This document shows positions 33,038 through 41,562 of a stretch of 64,000 nt of DNA, in pieces. Position 1 is the first letter of the stretch. Each line of letters starts with the position of its first letter. A program made the translations under genes and the position numbers. The stretch covers positions 88,779 to 152,778 of the forward strand of contig CAZXQG010000002.1 in the NCBI GenBank assembly GCA_964642725.1, in the 5' to 3' direction. The notes under the pieces were generated by a model. The model worked only from the letters and a program-made list of their open reading frames with translations. It did no database searches and was not told where the DNA came from. The DNA is from JAGVPT01 sp964642725. GTDB lineage: Bacteria; Bacteroidota; Ignavibacteria; UBA10030; UBA8401.

Positions 33038-35409
33038 TCGTTTCTAAGGTCGACAATAGTTACTCCCATCCCTCCCTCATTCCACTCGCCAAAATGGTGC
33101 GACTTGATTCTTGAGTCAGACTCTAGAAACGAAGTGATTTTTTTTCTGAGCGCACCCGAACCTTTTCCATGTATAATATCTACACGATGTAATCCTGTGT
33201 AAATGGCACTATCAATGAACTTATCGACTGCTTGTAATGCTTCATCGCCATATAATCCCCTGACATCGATTTCGCGCTGTGGAACTGCCTCCAAAAGAAC
33301 TGGCGCAAAAGACTGACCCCTTTTCTCCGTTCTTGAAATCGGAACAACATCGTTGGCGTGTATTTTTATTTTTAGATTGTCGAAAGCAACTTGAAGGATT
33401 CCATTGGCGTCCGGCGGCTGTAAGACTTCGCCTATCTGAGAATTTGATCTCAACCTAACCGTTGTTCCCTTTGTTATTTTACTGTATTCCGTAAAACCGG
33501 GAGCACCGGATTCTATTTCGTCTAGAGCTTTTTCCATGACAAGAATTTCATTCTCCAGCATTTTGATGTCTTGCTTGCTTTCAACAATCGAATGTTTATC
33601 GGCCTGGTGCTGCCGAATTTCCCTGATGGACTTTTCAATGATAGAGTTTGCCTTGTTCACGATCTCTTTTGCTTCTTCGACAGCTTTTGACTTTAGCGAC
33701 TTAATTTCCTCTCGCGATCCTTTTAATTTTATTTCATAATTACTAATTAACTCTTTAAATTTGAGTTTTTCAGCATCAATGATCGCAAGTTGCTTTGCGA
33801 TAAATTGTGAACGACTTTCAAGGTCGACGATTAATTTTTCAAGCCGCGACTTTTGCTCTCCTGCCATTTTTTCAGCATCGGAAATTATCGCCGGCGGAAC
33901 TCCGAGCCGCCGTGCGATTTCCAATGCGTAGCTGCTTCCTGGAACGCCAAATCTAAAATTAAAGGTCGGTGTCAGCGTTGTCTGATCAAACTCCATGGCA
34001 CCATTCTCCATGCCCTCGGTCTCGTGTACAAATGCCTTCAGTGTTACCTGGTGTGTTGTCGCAATTGTCAGTGCCCCCGCTTTGGTCAATTGAGCTAAAA
34101 TGACGGCTGCGAGCGCGCCCCCTTCGGCCGGGTCGGTGCCGGCACCTATTTCGTCGATGAGGATTAAGCTGTGTTCATCTGCCGAACTAAGAATGCCCTT
34201 GAGCATCGTAATGTGCGAACTAAATGTGCTAAGGTCGTTTTCGATGGATTGGTCATCGCCGATATCAACAAATATTTTCTTAAACAGTGGAAATTCTGAA
34301 TCTGCGGATGCCGGCAGATGGAGTCCGCATTGCAGCATTAACACCAAAACACCGATAGTCTTCATCGCAACGCTTTTACCCCCAGCATTGGGGCCCGTGA
34401 TAAGTAAGGTATTGTAGCCATTTCCCAGTTCTATGGACAATGGAATTATCTTTTCCCGTGAATGACGGAGGAGGAGAATAGGGTGTCGTGCTTCAACAAT
34501 TTTCAGAGAACCAAATTCTTTTAGAAACGGCTTATTGCCTTTAATTTCAATCGAATATCTAGCCTTAGCATAAATTAAATCTAGGTGTTGAAGCTCATCA
34601 AGGCTTTTCAGCAAATCCGGAAAAACCTCTCGGACTTGCAGCGTCAGCAGCCGAAGGATCTTTTCAATCTCACGCTGCTCTTTGAAATGTAGTTCTCGAA
34701 TTTCATTGTTAAGTGACAGTGTTTCTGCAGGCTCGATGAAAACAGTTGAACCGCTTGCCGAGGAACTGTGAATGAAGCCGGGGACGCTGCGTTTTTGTTC
34801 CACTTTAACGGGGATCACCATCCTGCCGTCCCGCGTCGTGATAATATCATCTTGTGTAAGCCCCTGTTCAGAAACGCTTTTCAGAATGCGTTCCAGTTGT
34901 TTACGCAGCAATTCGTACATTGAAACTAATTCGATCCTAATTGTCCGCAATTCTTTACTTGCGGTATCTTTTATATTTCCATTCTCATCAATAGCTTGGA
35001 GGATATTATACTCAAGTATCTTATTGATGCTTATATGTTCACAAAAAGCGTGTAACTCGAGATACGCTTCTTTTCTCTTCTGAATGAACGTCTTAATATT
35101 TTTTGCGGCTTGGAGGGTTTGGGCGATTGAAAAAAGTTCGGATGTCCCAAGAATGCTGTTTTCTATGCCGGCTCTCTGGAGGGGCTCTCGGACATCCTTC
35201 AACCCATCAATTGGAAATGGATCATCGCTCTCCAGGAGTTTCTTCATCTCGTCCACTCGATTAAGCTCTAGTGTCAGGACGTTCAAATCCTCGGTCGGGG
35301 TGACATGCTCCGCAGCGATCCTGCCTAATTCAGACGATGCATAGCCTTGCAAACGACCGAGTATCTTTTTGAATTCAAGCTTTTCGGCTGCAGATTGGAA
35401 TTCGGTCAT
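33034..35409 (-). CDS. mutS2: Endonuclease MutS2 (Smr domain)
   Basis: 791 residues. Core and clamp helices (1-310), then the ABC-type ATPase with TGPNAGGKSVAMKT (Walker A) and LILIDEIGAGTDPAEGGAL (signature/Walker B), a long coiled coil (about 515-640) and a C-terminal Smr nuclease domain (EIDVRGLYGDEAL, IHGKGSGALR). MutS2 limits recombination and in Bacillus also splits collided ribosomes. It overlaps both neighbours by 4 bases. Confidence 0.95.
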   Translation of the reverse strand: MTEFQSAAEKLEFKKILGRLQGYASSELGRIAAEHVTPTEDLNVLTLELNRVDEMKKLLESDDPFPIDGLKDVREPLQRAGIENSILGTSELFSIAQTLQAAKNIKTFIQKRKEAYLELHAFCEHISINKILEYNILQAIDENGNIKDTASKELRTIRIELVSMYELLRKQLERILKSVSEQGLTQDDIITTRDGRMVIPVKVEQKRSVPGFIHSSSASGSTVFIEPAETLSLNNEIRELHFKEQREIEKILRLLTLQVREVFPDLLKSLDELQHLDLIYAKARYSIEIKGNKPFLKEFGSLKIVEARHPILLLRHSREKIIPLSIELGNGYNTLLITGPNAGGKSVAMKTIGVLVLMLQCGLHLPASADSEFPLFKKIFVDIGDDQSIENDLSTFSSHITMLKGILSSADEHSLILIDEIGAGTDPAEGGALAAVILAQLTKAGALTIATTHQVTLKAFVHETEGMENGAMEFDQTTLTPTFNFRFGVPGSSYALEIARRLGVPPAIISDAEKMAGEQKSRLEKLIVDLESRSQFIAKQLAIIDAEKLKFKELISNYEIKLKGSREEIKSLKSKAVEEAKEIVNKANSIIEKSIREIRQHQADKHSIVESKQDIKMLENEILVMEKALDEIESGAPGFTEYSKITKGTTVRLRSNSQIGEVLQPPDANGILQVAFDNLKIKIHANDVVPISRTEKRGQSFAPVLLEAVPQREIDVRGLYGDEALQAVDKFIDSAIYTGLHRVDIIHGKGSGALRKKITSFLESDSRIKSHHFGEWNEGGMGVTIVDLRNE

Positions 35410-35954
35410 CGGTGCAGGGGCGCTTCTTTATGGTTGGACGCTTTCTTTACCGAACCAATGATCTCTTGGTAGAAATCCTCAGATTCAGGGAGAAGAGTGT
35501 TAACGCTGTCGAAGATGCGGGGGGCAAAATTCTTGACCGGCTTGTAAAGGAGGGAATCCGAGCGAGTCTCTCCGGATGGAAAATGAAAGTAGATGCTAAG
35601 AAAAATGACCATCAAGCTTAACAAAATTCCCCCTTCCACCAACCCCACGATAAGGCCCCCTACTCTGTTCCACGTTCCGTCAGCGAGCTTCTTGATAGCA
35701 ATCTTGTAGATAATGGCCTGAGCAATCATGATTCCGCCAACAATCAGTATATATGAAAGTGTTGTGCTTGCGCCCGCGGAAATCCCCATGGGCACGAGAA
35801 CCATGTCCCCAAACGAAGAAGCATATTTTGTCGCGAGGATAAGAGATAAGGCTAAACACGCTAACGCGATCGATTTTTTCAGAAAACCGCTTCGCCATCC
35901 GGCAAACATAAATACTCCAAGAACAACGACGAGAATTGTATCGAAGGTGTTCAT
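35406..35954 (-). CDS. CvpA family membrane protein
   Basis: 182 residues with four hydrophobic helices (about 2-20, 25-45, 60-80 and 100-125). DTILVVVLGVFMFAGWRSGFLK at the start is the CvpA-family opening. Homologs are needed for colicin V export or envelope stress tolerance in enterics; the general role is unclear. A mutS2-cvpA pairing is common in many bacteria. It overlaps mutS2 and the yqeY-like gene by 4 bases each. Confidence 0.88.
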   Translation of the reverse strand: MNTFDTILVVVLGVFMFAGWRSGFLKKSIALACLALSLILATKYASSFGDMVLVPMGISAGASTTLSYILIVGGIMIAQAIIYKIAIKKLADGTWNRVGGLIVGLVEGGILLSLMVIFLSIYFHFPSGETRSDSLLYKPVKNFAPRIFDSVNTLLPESEDFYQEIIGSVKKASNHKEAPLHR

Positions 35955-36406
35955 GAACGTCCCTCAAGCTTTTGTTTGACAATTTCCGAGATTACTTTCG
36001 AATCTATTCTTCCTTTCAATTCTCTCATTGCCACCGGCATGACTTTCCCCATCTCTTTCATAGACACGGCGCCCGATTGTTGAATAATGGTAGAAACAAT
36101 GTTTTCAGCTTCTTCGCGCGATAATTGTTTTGGCATATACTCGGAGATGATCTCAAGTTCTTTTGTTTCTTGCTCGACCAATTCCATTCTTCCCGCATTT
36201 TGAAAATGTTCGATAGCCTCTTTTCTCTTTTTTGCGGCAGATATGAGAATTGACATTTCATCGTCCTCATTCATCGCGCGGTCAAGGCCCTTTTTTTCAA
36301 ACTCTATGATTTGTGCGCGAAGCATCCGAAGGGTTTCAAGCCGCAGCTTGTTTCCCGATTTCATCGCAGTTTTTAAATCTTCATTGATCCGTTGTGTCAG
36401 TCCCAT
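35951..36406 (-). CDS. GatB/YqeY domain-containing protein
   Basis: 151 residues, the stand-alone YqeY type: LTQRINEDLKTAMKSGNKLRLETLRMLRAQI at the start and VSMKEMGKVMPVAMRELKGRIDSKVISEIVKQKL at the end are family features. It resembles the tail of the GatB amidotransferase subunit that contacts tRNA; the role of the free form is not established. Lies 26 bases after the SDR gene and overlaps cvpA by 4 bases. Confidence 0.92.
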   Translation of the reverse strand: MGLTQRINEDLKTAMKSGNKLRLETLRMLRAQIIEFEKKGLDRAMNEDDEMSILISAAKKRKEAIEHFQNAGRMELVEQETKELEIISEYMPKQLSREEAENIVSTIIQQSGAVSMKEMGKVMPVAMRELKGRIDSKVISEIVKQKLEGRS

Positions 36407-36432
36407 ACAATGCTTTTTGTAATGAAGAGATG

Positions 36433-37143
36433 TTAGATGCCGCCATAAATTTTAATTGTTTCTCCGTTGATTGCCGAAGCTTCATCCGATGCAAGAAATG
36501 CGATGAGATCTGCCGCCTGGTCCAATGTAACCCAGCCGGATGTCTCCTCTTTTGAGGCGGAGCGTTTATTGGGCTCTGTCAGCAGAATGCTTGGGGCAAT
36601 CGCATTCACCGTTATACTTGAATCGGGAAAATTTTTAGCCTCATCGCCTGCTATACGTGTGAATGTCGCGATTGCGGCTTTCGATATTCCATATGCGCCG
36701 CGTCCTGCAGACGGAGCGAGCCCGGCCATCGCTGAAACATTAACGATTCTTCCGTACTTCTTTTTTTGCATAATTCGGAGCGCGCTCTGCGAGCACAAAA
36801 AGCATGTTTTTAAGTTCAACGCAAACATGAAATCCCATTCTTTTTCTGTCAGGTCGGCGATATTCTTCTTGGGCATATACCCCCCGACGAGATTGCAAAG
36901 GATGTCGATGCGTCCTTTTTGTTCAAGCAGCGCTGCAAAGATTTGATGGACTTCGCCTTCATTCGACAAGTCGCCCCTGAGGGTCAAGATGTCAGGGAAC
37001 AGTTTTGAGAATTCTGCAGCCTCCACATCGGAACGGTACGTGACGGCGACGTACGCTCCTTCGTTCTGGAAGTGTTTTGCTACCGACTTGCCCAGTTCAC
37101 CGGTTCCGCCGGTAATTAATGCTATCCTACTCTTCAATTTCAT
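36433..37143 (-). CDS. Short-chain dehydrogenase/reductase (SDR)
   Basis: 236 residues with the classical SDR set: TGGTGELG (cofactor loop, residues 11-18), NLVGG, and the catalytic Ser and Tyr-x-x-x-Lys (VSAMAGL, AYGISKAA). The basic residue after strand 2 (YRSD) suggests NADP(H). The product resembles FabG-type 3-oxoacyl reductases, but the substrate is unknown. It is the first gene of the overlapping operon down to purL. Confidence 0.88.
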   Translation of the reverse strand: MKLKSRIALITGGTGELGKSVAKHFQNEGAYVAVTYRSDVEAAEFSKLFPDILTLRGDLSNEGEVHQIFAALLEQKGRIDILCNLVGGYMPKKNIADLTEKEWDFMFALNLKTCFLCSQSALRIMQKKKYGRIVNVSAMAGLAPSAGRGAYGISKAAIATFTRIAGDEAKNFPDSSITVNAIAPSILLTEPNKRSASKEETSGWVTLDQAADLIAFLASDEASAINGETIKIYGGI

Positions 37144-37399
37144 AACCTAATATATCGTACAACGAGACGAAAATCAATCCGCCTCACTTTTGCATAGTAG
37201 ATTGCGGGATTCCTTAACGAGAAGATCGCATATGACGAAATTATTTATATGGTAAATTAACAAAGTCGTCGACATCTGCCCAATCAACGGACATCAGGTC
37301 ATGACATTGAAGTATGCCTTAACTGTTAATAAGCAAATTGATTCTTACGACATTAGCGTGTATATTATACATATTTTCATTCACTATCTGAGAGATCCG

Positions 37400-39040
37400 A
37401 TGGATTGGATTGATTACAAACAGATCCAAAATTTTGAAGTTGGCATCACACCGTTGTTCGTAGATTATCTCAATGATTTTGAAAAGCTGAAAGACTATTA
37501 CTCTGGCGATTTTCGAGACCGTAAGAGCTGGAAGAAGCTCATAGAAAATGTAGTCGCTAAACAAAAAGACCGTTCAACGCTCGTTCGCGTTCTTACGGAA
37601 CAGAACAAACAATACCACTGCGGTATACGAACCTTAGCCAATATTGATCTGCTCGGGAACGAAAATACCGTTGCTGTTGTCACCGGCCAGCAAGTGGGAA
37701 TGTGTACAGGTCCGCTCTACACGATTTACAAAACAATTACCGCTATTAAACTCGCCGAACAGTTATCCGCTCAATTTCCCGAATATAACTTTGTCCCTGT
37801 CTTTTGGGTTGAAAATGAAGACCATGATTTTGATGAAATCAATAAGGTTAATGTCATCAATCCAAACGGAGACATTACGACAATAGAATATTTAATCGGA
37901 GGGAAGCCGTTTGAAAAAAATCCCGGTCCTGTTGGCAATATTGTGATTGACAGCTTTGTCGAAAAGTTCCTTGAAGATATCCGGGCACAGCTTCAGGAAA
38001 CGGAATTCAAAGGGCAATTGTTTGATTCGCTGCACGGATATTATCGGCCGGGTTCAACCTTGGGAACGGCTTTTGTCGGTTTATTGAGCGGTCTGTTCGA
38101 AGATTCGGGCCTGGTTTTCCTGGACCCCGGGAATGCGGAACTGAAACGAATTCTGAAGCCGGTTTTCCAAAAAGAAATTGCCGCAATGTCCAAGACTTCT
38201 CAAATAGTCATTGATACGAGTGCCGGGCTTGAGGAGCACTATCATGCGCAGATCAAGGCAAAGTCGATAAACCTTTTTATGTTCCATAAAGGCGGCCGGT
38301 ATCTTATTGAGCCGAGGGAAAATGATTTCAGCCTCAAGGGGACGAGGCAGTTTTTTTCAAAGGAAGAATTGAACGCCATTATTGAACATTCTCCCGAACT
38401 GATATCTCCAAACGTTGTTTTGAGGCCGATTTGTCAAGACACTATCTTACCGACGCTTGCCTATGTTGGAGGTCCGTCGGAGATTGCCTATTTTGGACAG
38501 TTAAAATCAGTCTATGAATTCTTTGAAGTTGATATGCCTGTTGTGTATCCTCGCGCAAGCATTACGATTATGGAAGAAAAAGTAAAAAATATCCTCGAAA
38601 AATTTCAGATAGATTTTACAGAAATTTGGTCGGACATCGACCCCCTTCTGGCACGGATTGCAGAACAAGTGTCGGAAGTCAAGGTCGATGCGTTGTTTGA
38701 GCAACTCCATTGCCGTCTTCGCGAAGCTGTTGCGGAGTCGCGTTTTGGCATTCAACAAATCGACCCGACTCTTTCGGGTGCAATAGATTCAACTTTGTCG
38801 CGGATTGAGTCGCAACTGAATGTTCTAAAGGAAAAGACTCAGGCGGCTCAGCAGCGTAGGCAAGAAGTAACGATAAAGCAGATTCAGAAGGTTGCTGCAA
38901 ACATCTTCCCTAAATCGAATTTTCAGGAAAGAGAATTCAACGTAGTGTATTACATGAATAAGTATGGGCCGGATTTCGTAAAGTGGCTGAGCGGAGAAGT
39001 TATCATCGACCGGTTCCAGCATCAACTCATCGAATTATGA
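37400..39040 (+). CDS. bshC: Bacillithiol biosynthesis cysteine-adding enzyme BshC
   Basis: 546 residues from ATG 37400. An upstream frame to 37301 adds hydrophobic residues with no match to the family, while MDWIDYKQIQNFEVGITPLF is a typical BshC start. Diagnostic blocks: VTGQQVGMCTGPLYTIYKTI (near residue 95), FWVENEDHDFDEIN and AYVGGPSEIAYFGQLK. It adds cysteine to GlcN-malate, the last step of bacillithiol synthesis. A long C-terminal coiled coil (about 450-510) is as expected. bshA and bshB are not in the window. A hairpin terminator follows. Confidence 0.93.
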   Translation: MDWIDYKQIQNFEVGITPLFVDYLNDFEKLKDYYSGDFRDRKSWKKLIENVVAKQKDRSTLVRVLTEQNKQYHCGIRTLANIDLLGNENTVAVVTGQQVGMCTGPLYTIYKTITAIKLAEQLSAQFPEYNFVPVFWVENEDHDFDEINKVNVINPNGDITTIEYLIGGKPFEKNPGPVGNIVIDSFVEKFLEDIRAQLQETEFKGQLFDSLHGYYRPGSTLGTAFVGLLSGLFEDSGLVFLDPGNAELKRILKPVFQKEIAAMSKTSQIVIDTSAGLEEHYHAQIKAKSINLFMFHKGGRYLIEPRENDFSLKGTRQFFSKEELNAIIEHSPELISPNVVLRPICQDTILPTLAYVGGPSEIAYFGQLKSVYEFFEVDMPVVYPRASITIMEEKVKNILEKFQIDFTEIWSDIDPLLARIAEQVSEVKVDALFEQLHCRLREAVAESRFGIQQIDPTLSGAIDSTLSRIESQLNVLKEKTQAAQQRRQEVTIKQIQKVAANIFPKSNFQEREFNVVYYMNKYGPDFVKWLSGEVIIDRFQHQLIEL

Positions 39041-39060
39041 CCGCGTAAAAGAAACTAATG

Positions 39061-39090
39061 CCGTTTCTCAAGAAACGGTCTTATATTTTT
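39061..39090. terminator. Intrinsic terminator between bshC and the ABC ATPase
   Basis: A 7-bp stem CCGTTTC/GAAACGG with loop TCAA (39061-39078), followed by a loose T-rich tract. It sits between convergent genes. The T tract is interrupted, so strength is moderate. Confidence 0.6.
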
Positions 39091-39110
39091 GACCACTACG
39101 ATAAATAACG

Positions 39111-40214
39111 CTAGATTACTTTTTCCGTTTCCTTATTGAAGAAATGAGCCTTGGCCATATTGAGCGCGAGGTCCATATCCTTCCCTGCCTTTGGTTCTTC
39201 CGTCGCTATGATCCGTGAAACGTACTGTTTTCCGCTCCCGGTGTTGAAATAGATGAAGATTTCATTTCCCATCGGTTCAACAACCTCGATCTTCGCTTTG
39301 CAGCGCGAATAGTTGATGCCGCGTATTTGTTTTGCGTCAAATATATGCTCAGGCCTGATACCCAGCCAGACTTCTTTTCCGAGATACGGTTTCAACTTTG
39401 TTTGATGCTCTTTAAGAAGTTTGAGCATCACACCGGTTGAATTCTCGGTAAAAATGAGCTCCTTGTTTTTCGAAATTGTCCCTTCCATAAAATTCATGGC
39501 GGGGCTTCCGATGAAGCCGGCGACAAATTTATTCACCGGGTGGTGGTAAAGATTCAACGGAGTGTTTATCTGCTGGACAACACCGTCCTTCATGACAACA
39601 ATTTTGTCTCCCATCGTCATAGCCTCCGTCTGATCGTGTGTAACGTAGACCATGGTCGCCTGCAAACTGTTGTGTAATTTTGAAATCTCGGTTCGCATCT
39701 GGACGCGCAGCTTTGCGTCGAGATTGCTGAGGGGCTCATCAAAAAGAAAAACTTTTGGCTTGCGGACGATCGCCCTACCGACCGCAACACGCTGGCGTTG
39801 TCCTCCCGATAATGCTTTTGGTTTGCGGTCAAGGTATTCTTCGATACCGAGAATTTGAGCTGCTTCCCGCACACGGCTGTCTATTTCCGCCTTCGGATAT
39901 TTTCTGAGTTTTAAACCGAACGCCATATTCTCATACACCGTCATGTGAGGATACAGAGCATAATTCTGAAACACCATCGCAATGTCGCGGTCTTTTGGGG
40001 GAACATCGTTGACAATTTTCCCGTCAATGGAGATTGTCCCGCTGCTGATATCTTCTAGCCCTGCGATCATTCGAAGGGTTGTCGATTTTCCGCAGCCGGA
40101 AGGGCCGACGAGCACGACGAACTCTTTATCTGCAATTTCGATGTTCACGTCGCGTACAGCCACGACCCCGCCCTCATATTCTTTCCGGATATTTTCCAGT
40201 TTAACACTTGCCAC
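39111..40214 (-). CDS. ugpC: ABC transporter ATP-binding protein, UgpC/MsmK type
   Basis: 367 residues from GTG 40214; the longer open frame would overlap aroA by 58 bases. ATPase of a sugar or glycerol-phosphate importer: GPSGCGKST (Walker A), LSGGQRQRVAVGRAIVR (signature), VFLFDEPLSNLDAKLR (Walker B) and a C-terminal TOBE/OB domain (about 240-365). No permease or binding protein gene is nearby; such ATPases often serve several sugar transporters. The symbol marks the family, not the substrate. Confidence 0.88.
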   Translation of the reverse strand: MASVKLENIRKEYEGGVVAVRDVNIEIADKEFVVLVGPSGCGKSTTLRMIAGLEDISSGTISIDGKIVNDVPPKDRDIAMVFQNYALYPHMTVYENMAFGLKLRKYPKAEIDSRVREAAQILGIEEYLDRKPKALSGGQRQRVAVGRAIVRKPKVFLFDEPLSNLDAKLRVQMRTEISKLHNSLQATMVYVTHDQTEAMTMGDKIVVMKDGVVQQINTPLNLYHHPVNKFVAGFIGSPAMNFMEGTISKNKELIFTENSTGVMLKLLKEHQTKLKPYLGKEVWLGIRPEHIFDAKQIRGINYSRCKAKIEVVEPMGNEIFIYFNTGSGKQYVSRIIATEEPKAGKDMDLALNMAKAHFFNKETEKVI

Positions 40215-40225
40215 AGCGACCTCGT

Positions 40226-41509
40226 CTAATTTGCCAACGTGTGAAGCGTGTCCCAGAATGCCGGGAATGAAATATCTACGCAAGCCGAGTCTTTTACGGT
40301 CGACTCACCCTGCAGGTTTGATGCGGCAACGCCGAACGCCATCGCGATGCGATGGTCTCCAAAGCTGTCAAAAGTTGCCGGAATTAGTGTGTTGTTCGAG
40401 CTAAATGCAAATCCGTCTTCGAGTTCTTCAACCTCAAGTCCCATCAGAGCAAGGTTTTCGCACACTGCACCGATGCGGTCGCTTTCTTTGTTGCGCAGTT
40501 CAAAAGCTCCGCGAACTTCAAACGTTCCGACTGCAAACGCAGCCGCTACGGCAAGGATCGGAATTTCATCGATGACGTTTGGAATGATTGAGCCTTCGAG
40601 GATAAGGTTTGACCGAAGGTTCGAACTTTTTACCATAATATCGCCGATCGGTTCACCGCCGATGATCCGTTGGTTTTCAACGGTGATGTTCCCTCCCATC
40701 GAGCGAAGCACGTCGAGAAATCCTGTCCGTGTAGGATTGATGCCGACGTTTTTGATCAGGATTTCGGAATCTTCCCCGATGAGTCCTGCAACGATAAAAA
40801 ATGCGGCCGATGACGGATCGCCGGGAATAAAGAACTGTTTGGCCGGAATTTGATTTCCGCCGACTATTGATACGCTGATTTTGTTTTCCGTTTTGCTGGA
40901 ACCTAAGCCCAGCATCCGCTCGGTGTGGTCACGGGATCCCTGCGACTCTTCAACCGTTGTTTTCCCTTCTGCGAAGAGCCCGGCAAAAAGAACAGCGGAT
41001 TTGACCTGGGCGCTCGGGATGGGAAGTTCATATGTGATTCCGTGAAGTTTTTCGGCAGGAAAGATTCTTAATGGGGCGGTCAGTTTATCCGTTCCGACAA
41101 TGTGAGCACCCATTTCAGTCAACGGGTCAATGATGCGTTTCATCGGCCTCCGGACGAGATATTGATCGCCTGAAATCTGAGTAGGAAATTTTTGGCCCGA
41201 CAATATCCCGGATAATAGACGGATGGTCGTGCCTGAATTTCCAGCATCCAACACGGCATCGGGTTGCCGATAGCCGTGCAACCCTTTGCCAACAATGTAC
41301 AGCTTTTCCTGAGTCAATGCGGTTTCAACGCCCAGCGCTTGAACGCAGTCAAGAGTGCTTCGCGGGTCTGCCGCGTTCAGAAAGCCCGTAATTTCCGTCG
41401 TTCCTTCCGAAAGCGATCCAATCAAGACGGCACGGTGCGAGATTGACTTATCTCCCGGGACTGTGAGTTCGCCGCGAAGATGTCGGGCCGGATAGACCGT
41501 TTTATCCAT
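40226..41509 (-). CDS. aroA: 3-phosphoshikimate 1-carboxyvinyltransferase (EPSP synthase)
   Basis: 427 residues. Joins shikimate-3-phosphate and PEP in the chorismate pathway. Motifs: PGDKSISHRAVLIGSL near residue 18 (PEP/S3P site), LDAGNSGTTIRLLSGIL near 87, and FGDHRIAMAFGVAA near the C-terminus. Full length. It lies 53 bases after pnp and 11 bases before the ABC ATPase start on the same strand. Confidence 0.96.
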   Translation of the reverse strand: MDKTVYPARHLRGELTVPGDKSISHRAVLIGSLSEGTTEITGFLNAADPRSTLDCVQALGVETALTQEKLYIVGKGLHGYRQPDAVLDAGNSGTTIRLLSGILSGQKFPTQISGDQYLVRRPMKRIIDPLTEMGAHIVGTDKLTAPLRIFPAEKLHGITYELPIPSAQVKSAVLFAGLFAEGKTTVEESQGSRDHTERMLGLGSSKTENKISVSIVGGNQIPAKQFFIPGDPSSAAFFIVAGLIGEDSEILIKNVGINPTRTGFLDVLRSMGGNITVENQRIIGGEPIGDIMVKSSNLRSNLILEGSIIPNVIDEIPILAVAAAFAVGTFEVRGAFELRNKESDRIGAVCENLALMGLEVEELEDGFAFSSNNTLIPATFDSFGDHRIAMAFGVAASNLQGESTVKDSACVDISFPAFWDTLHTLAN

Positions 41510-41562
41510 ACAGAATATCCGATCCGTCGTTCACCATGGAAGAAGATGTCGAGCCGTCCGCG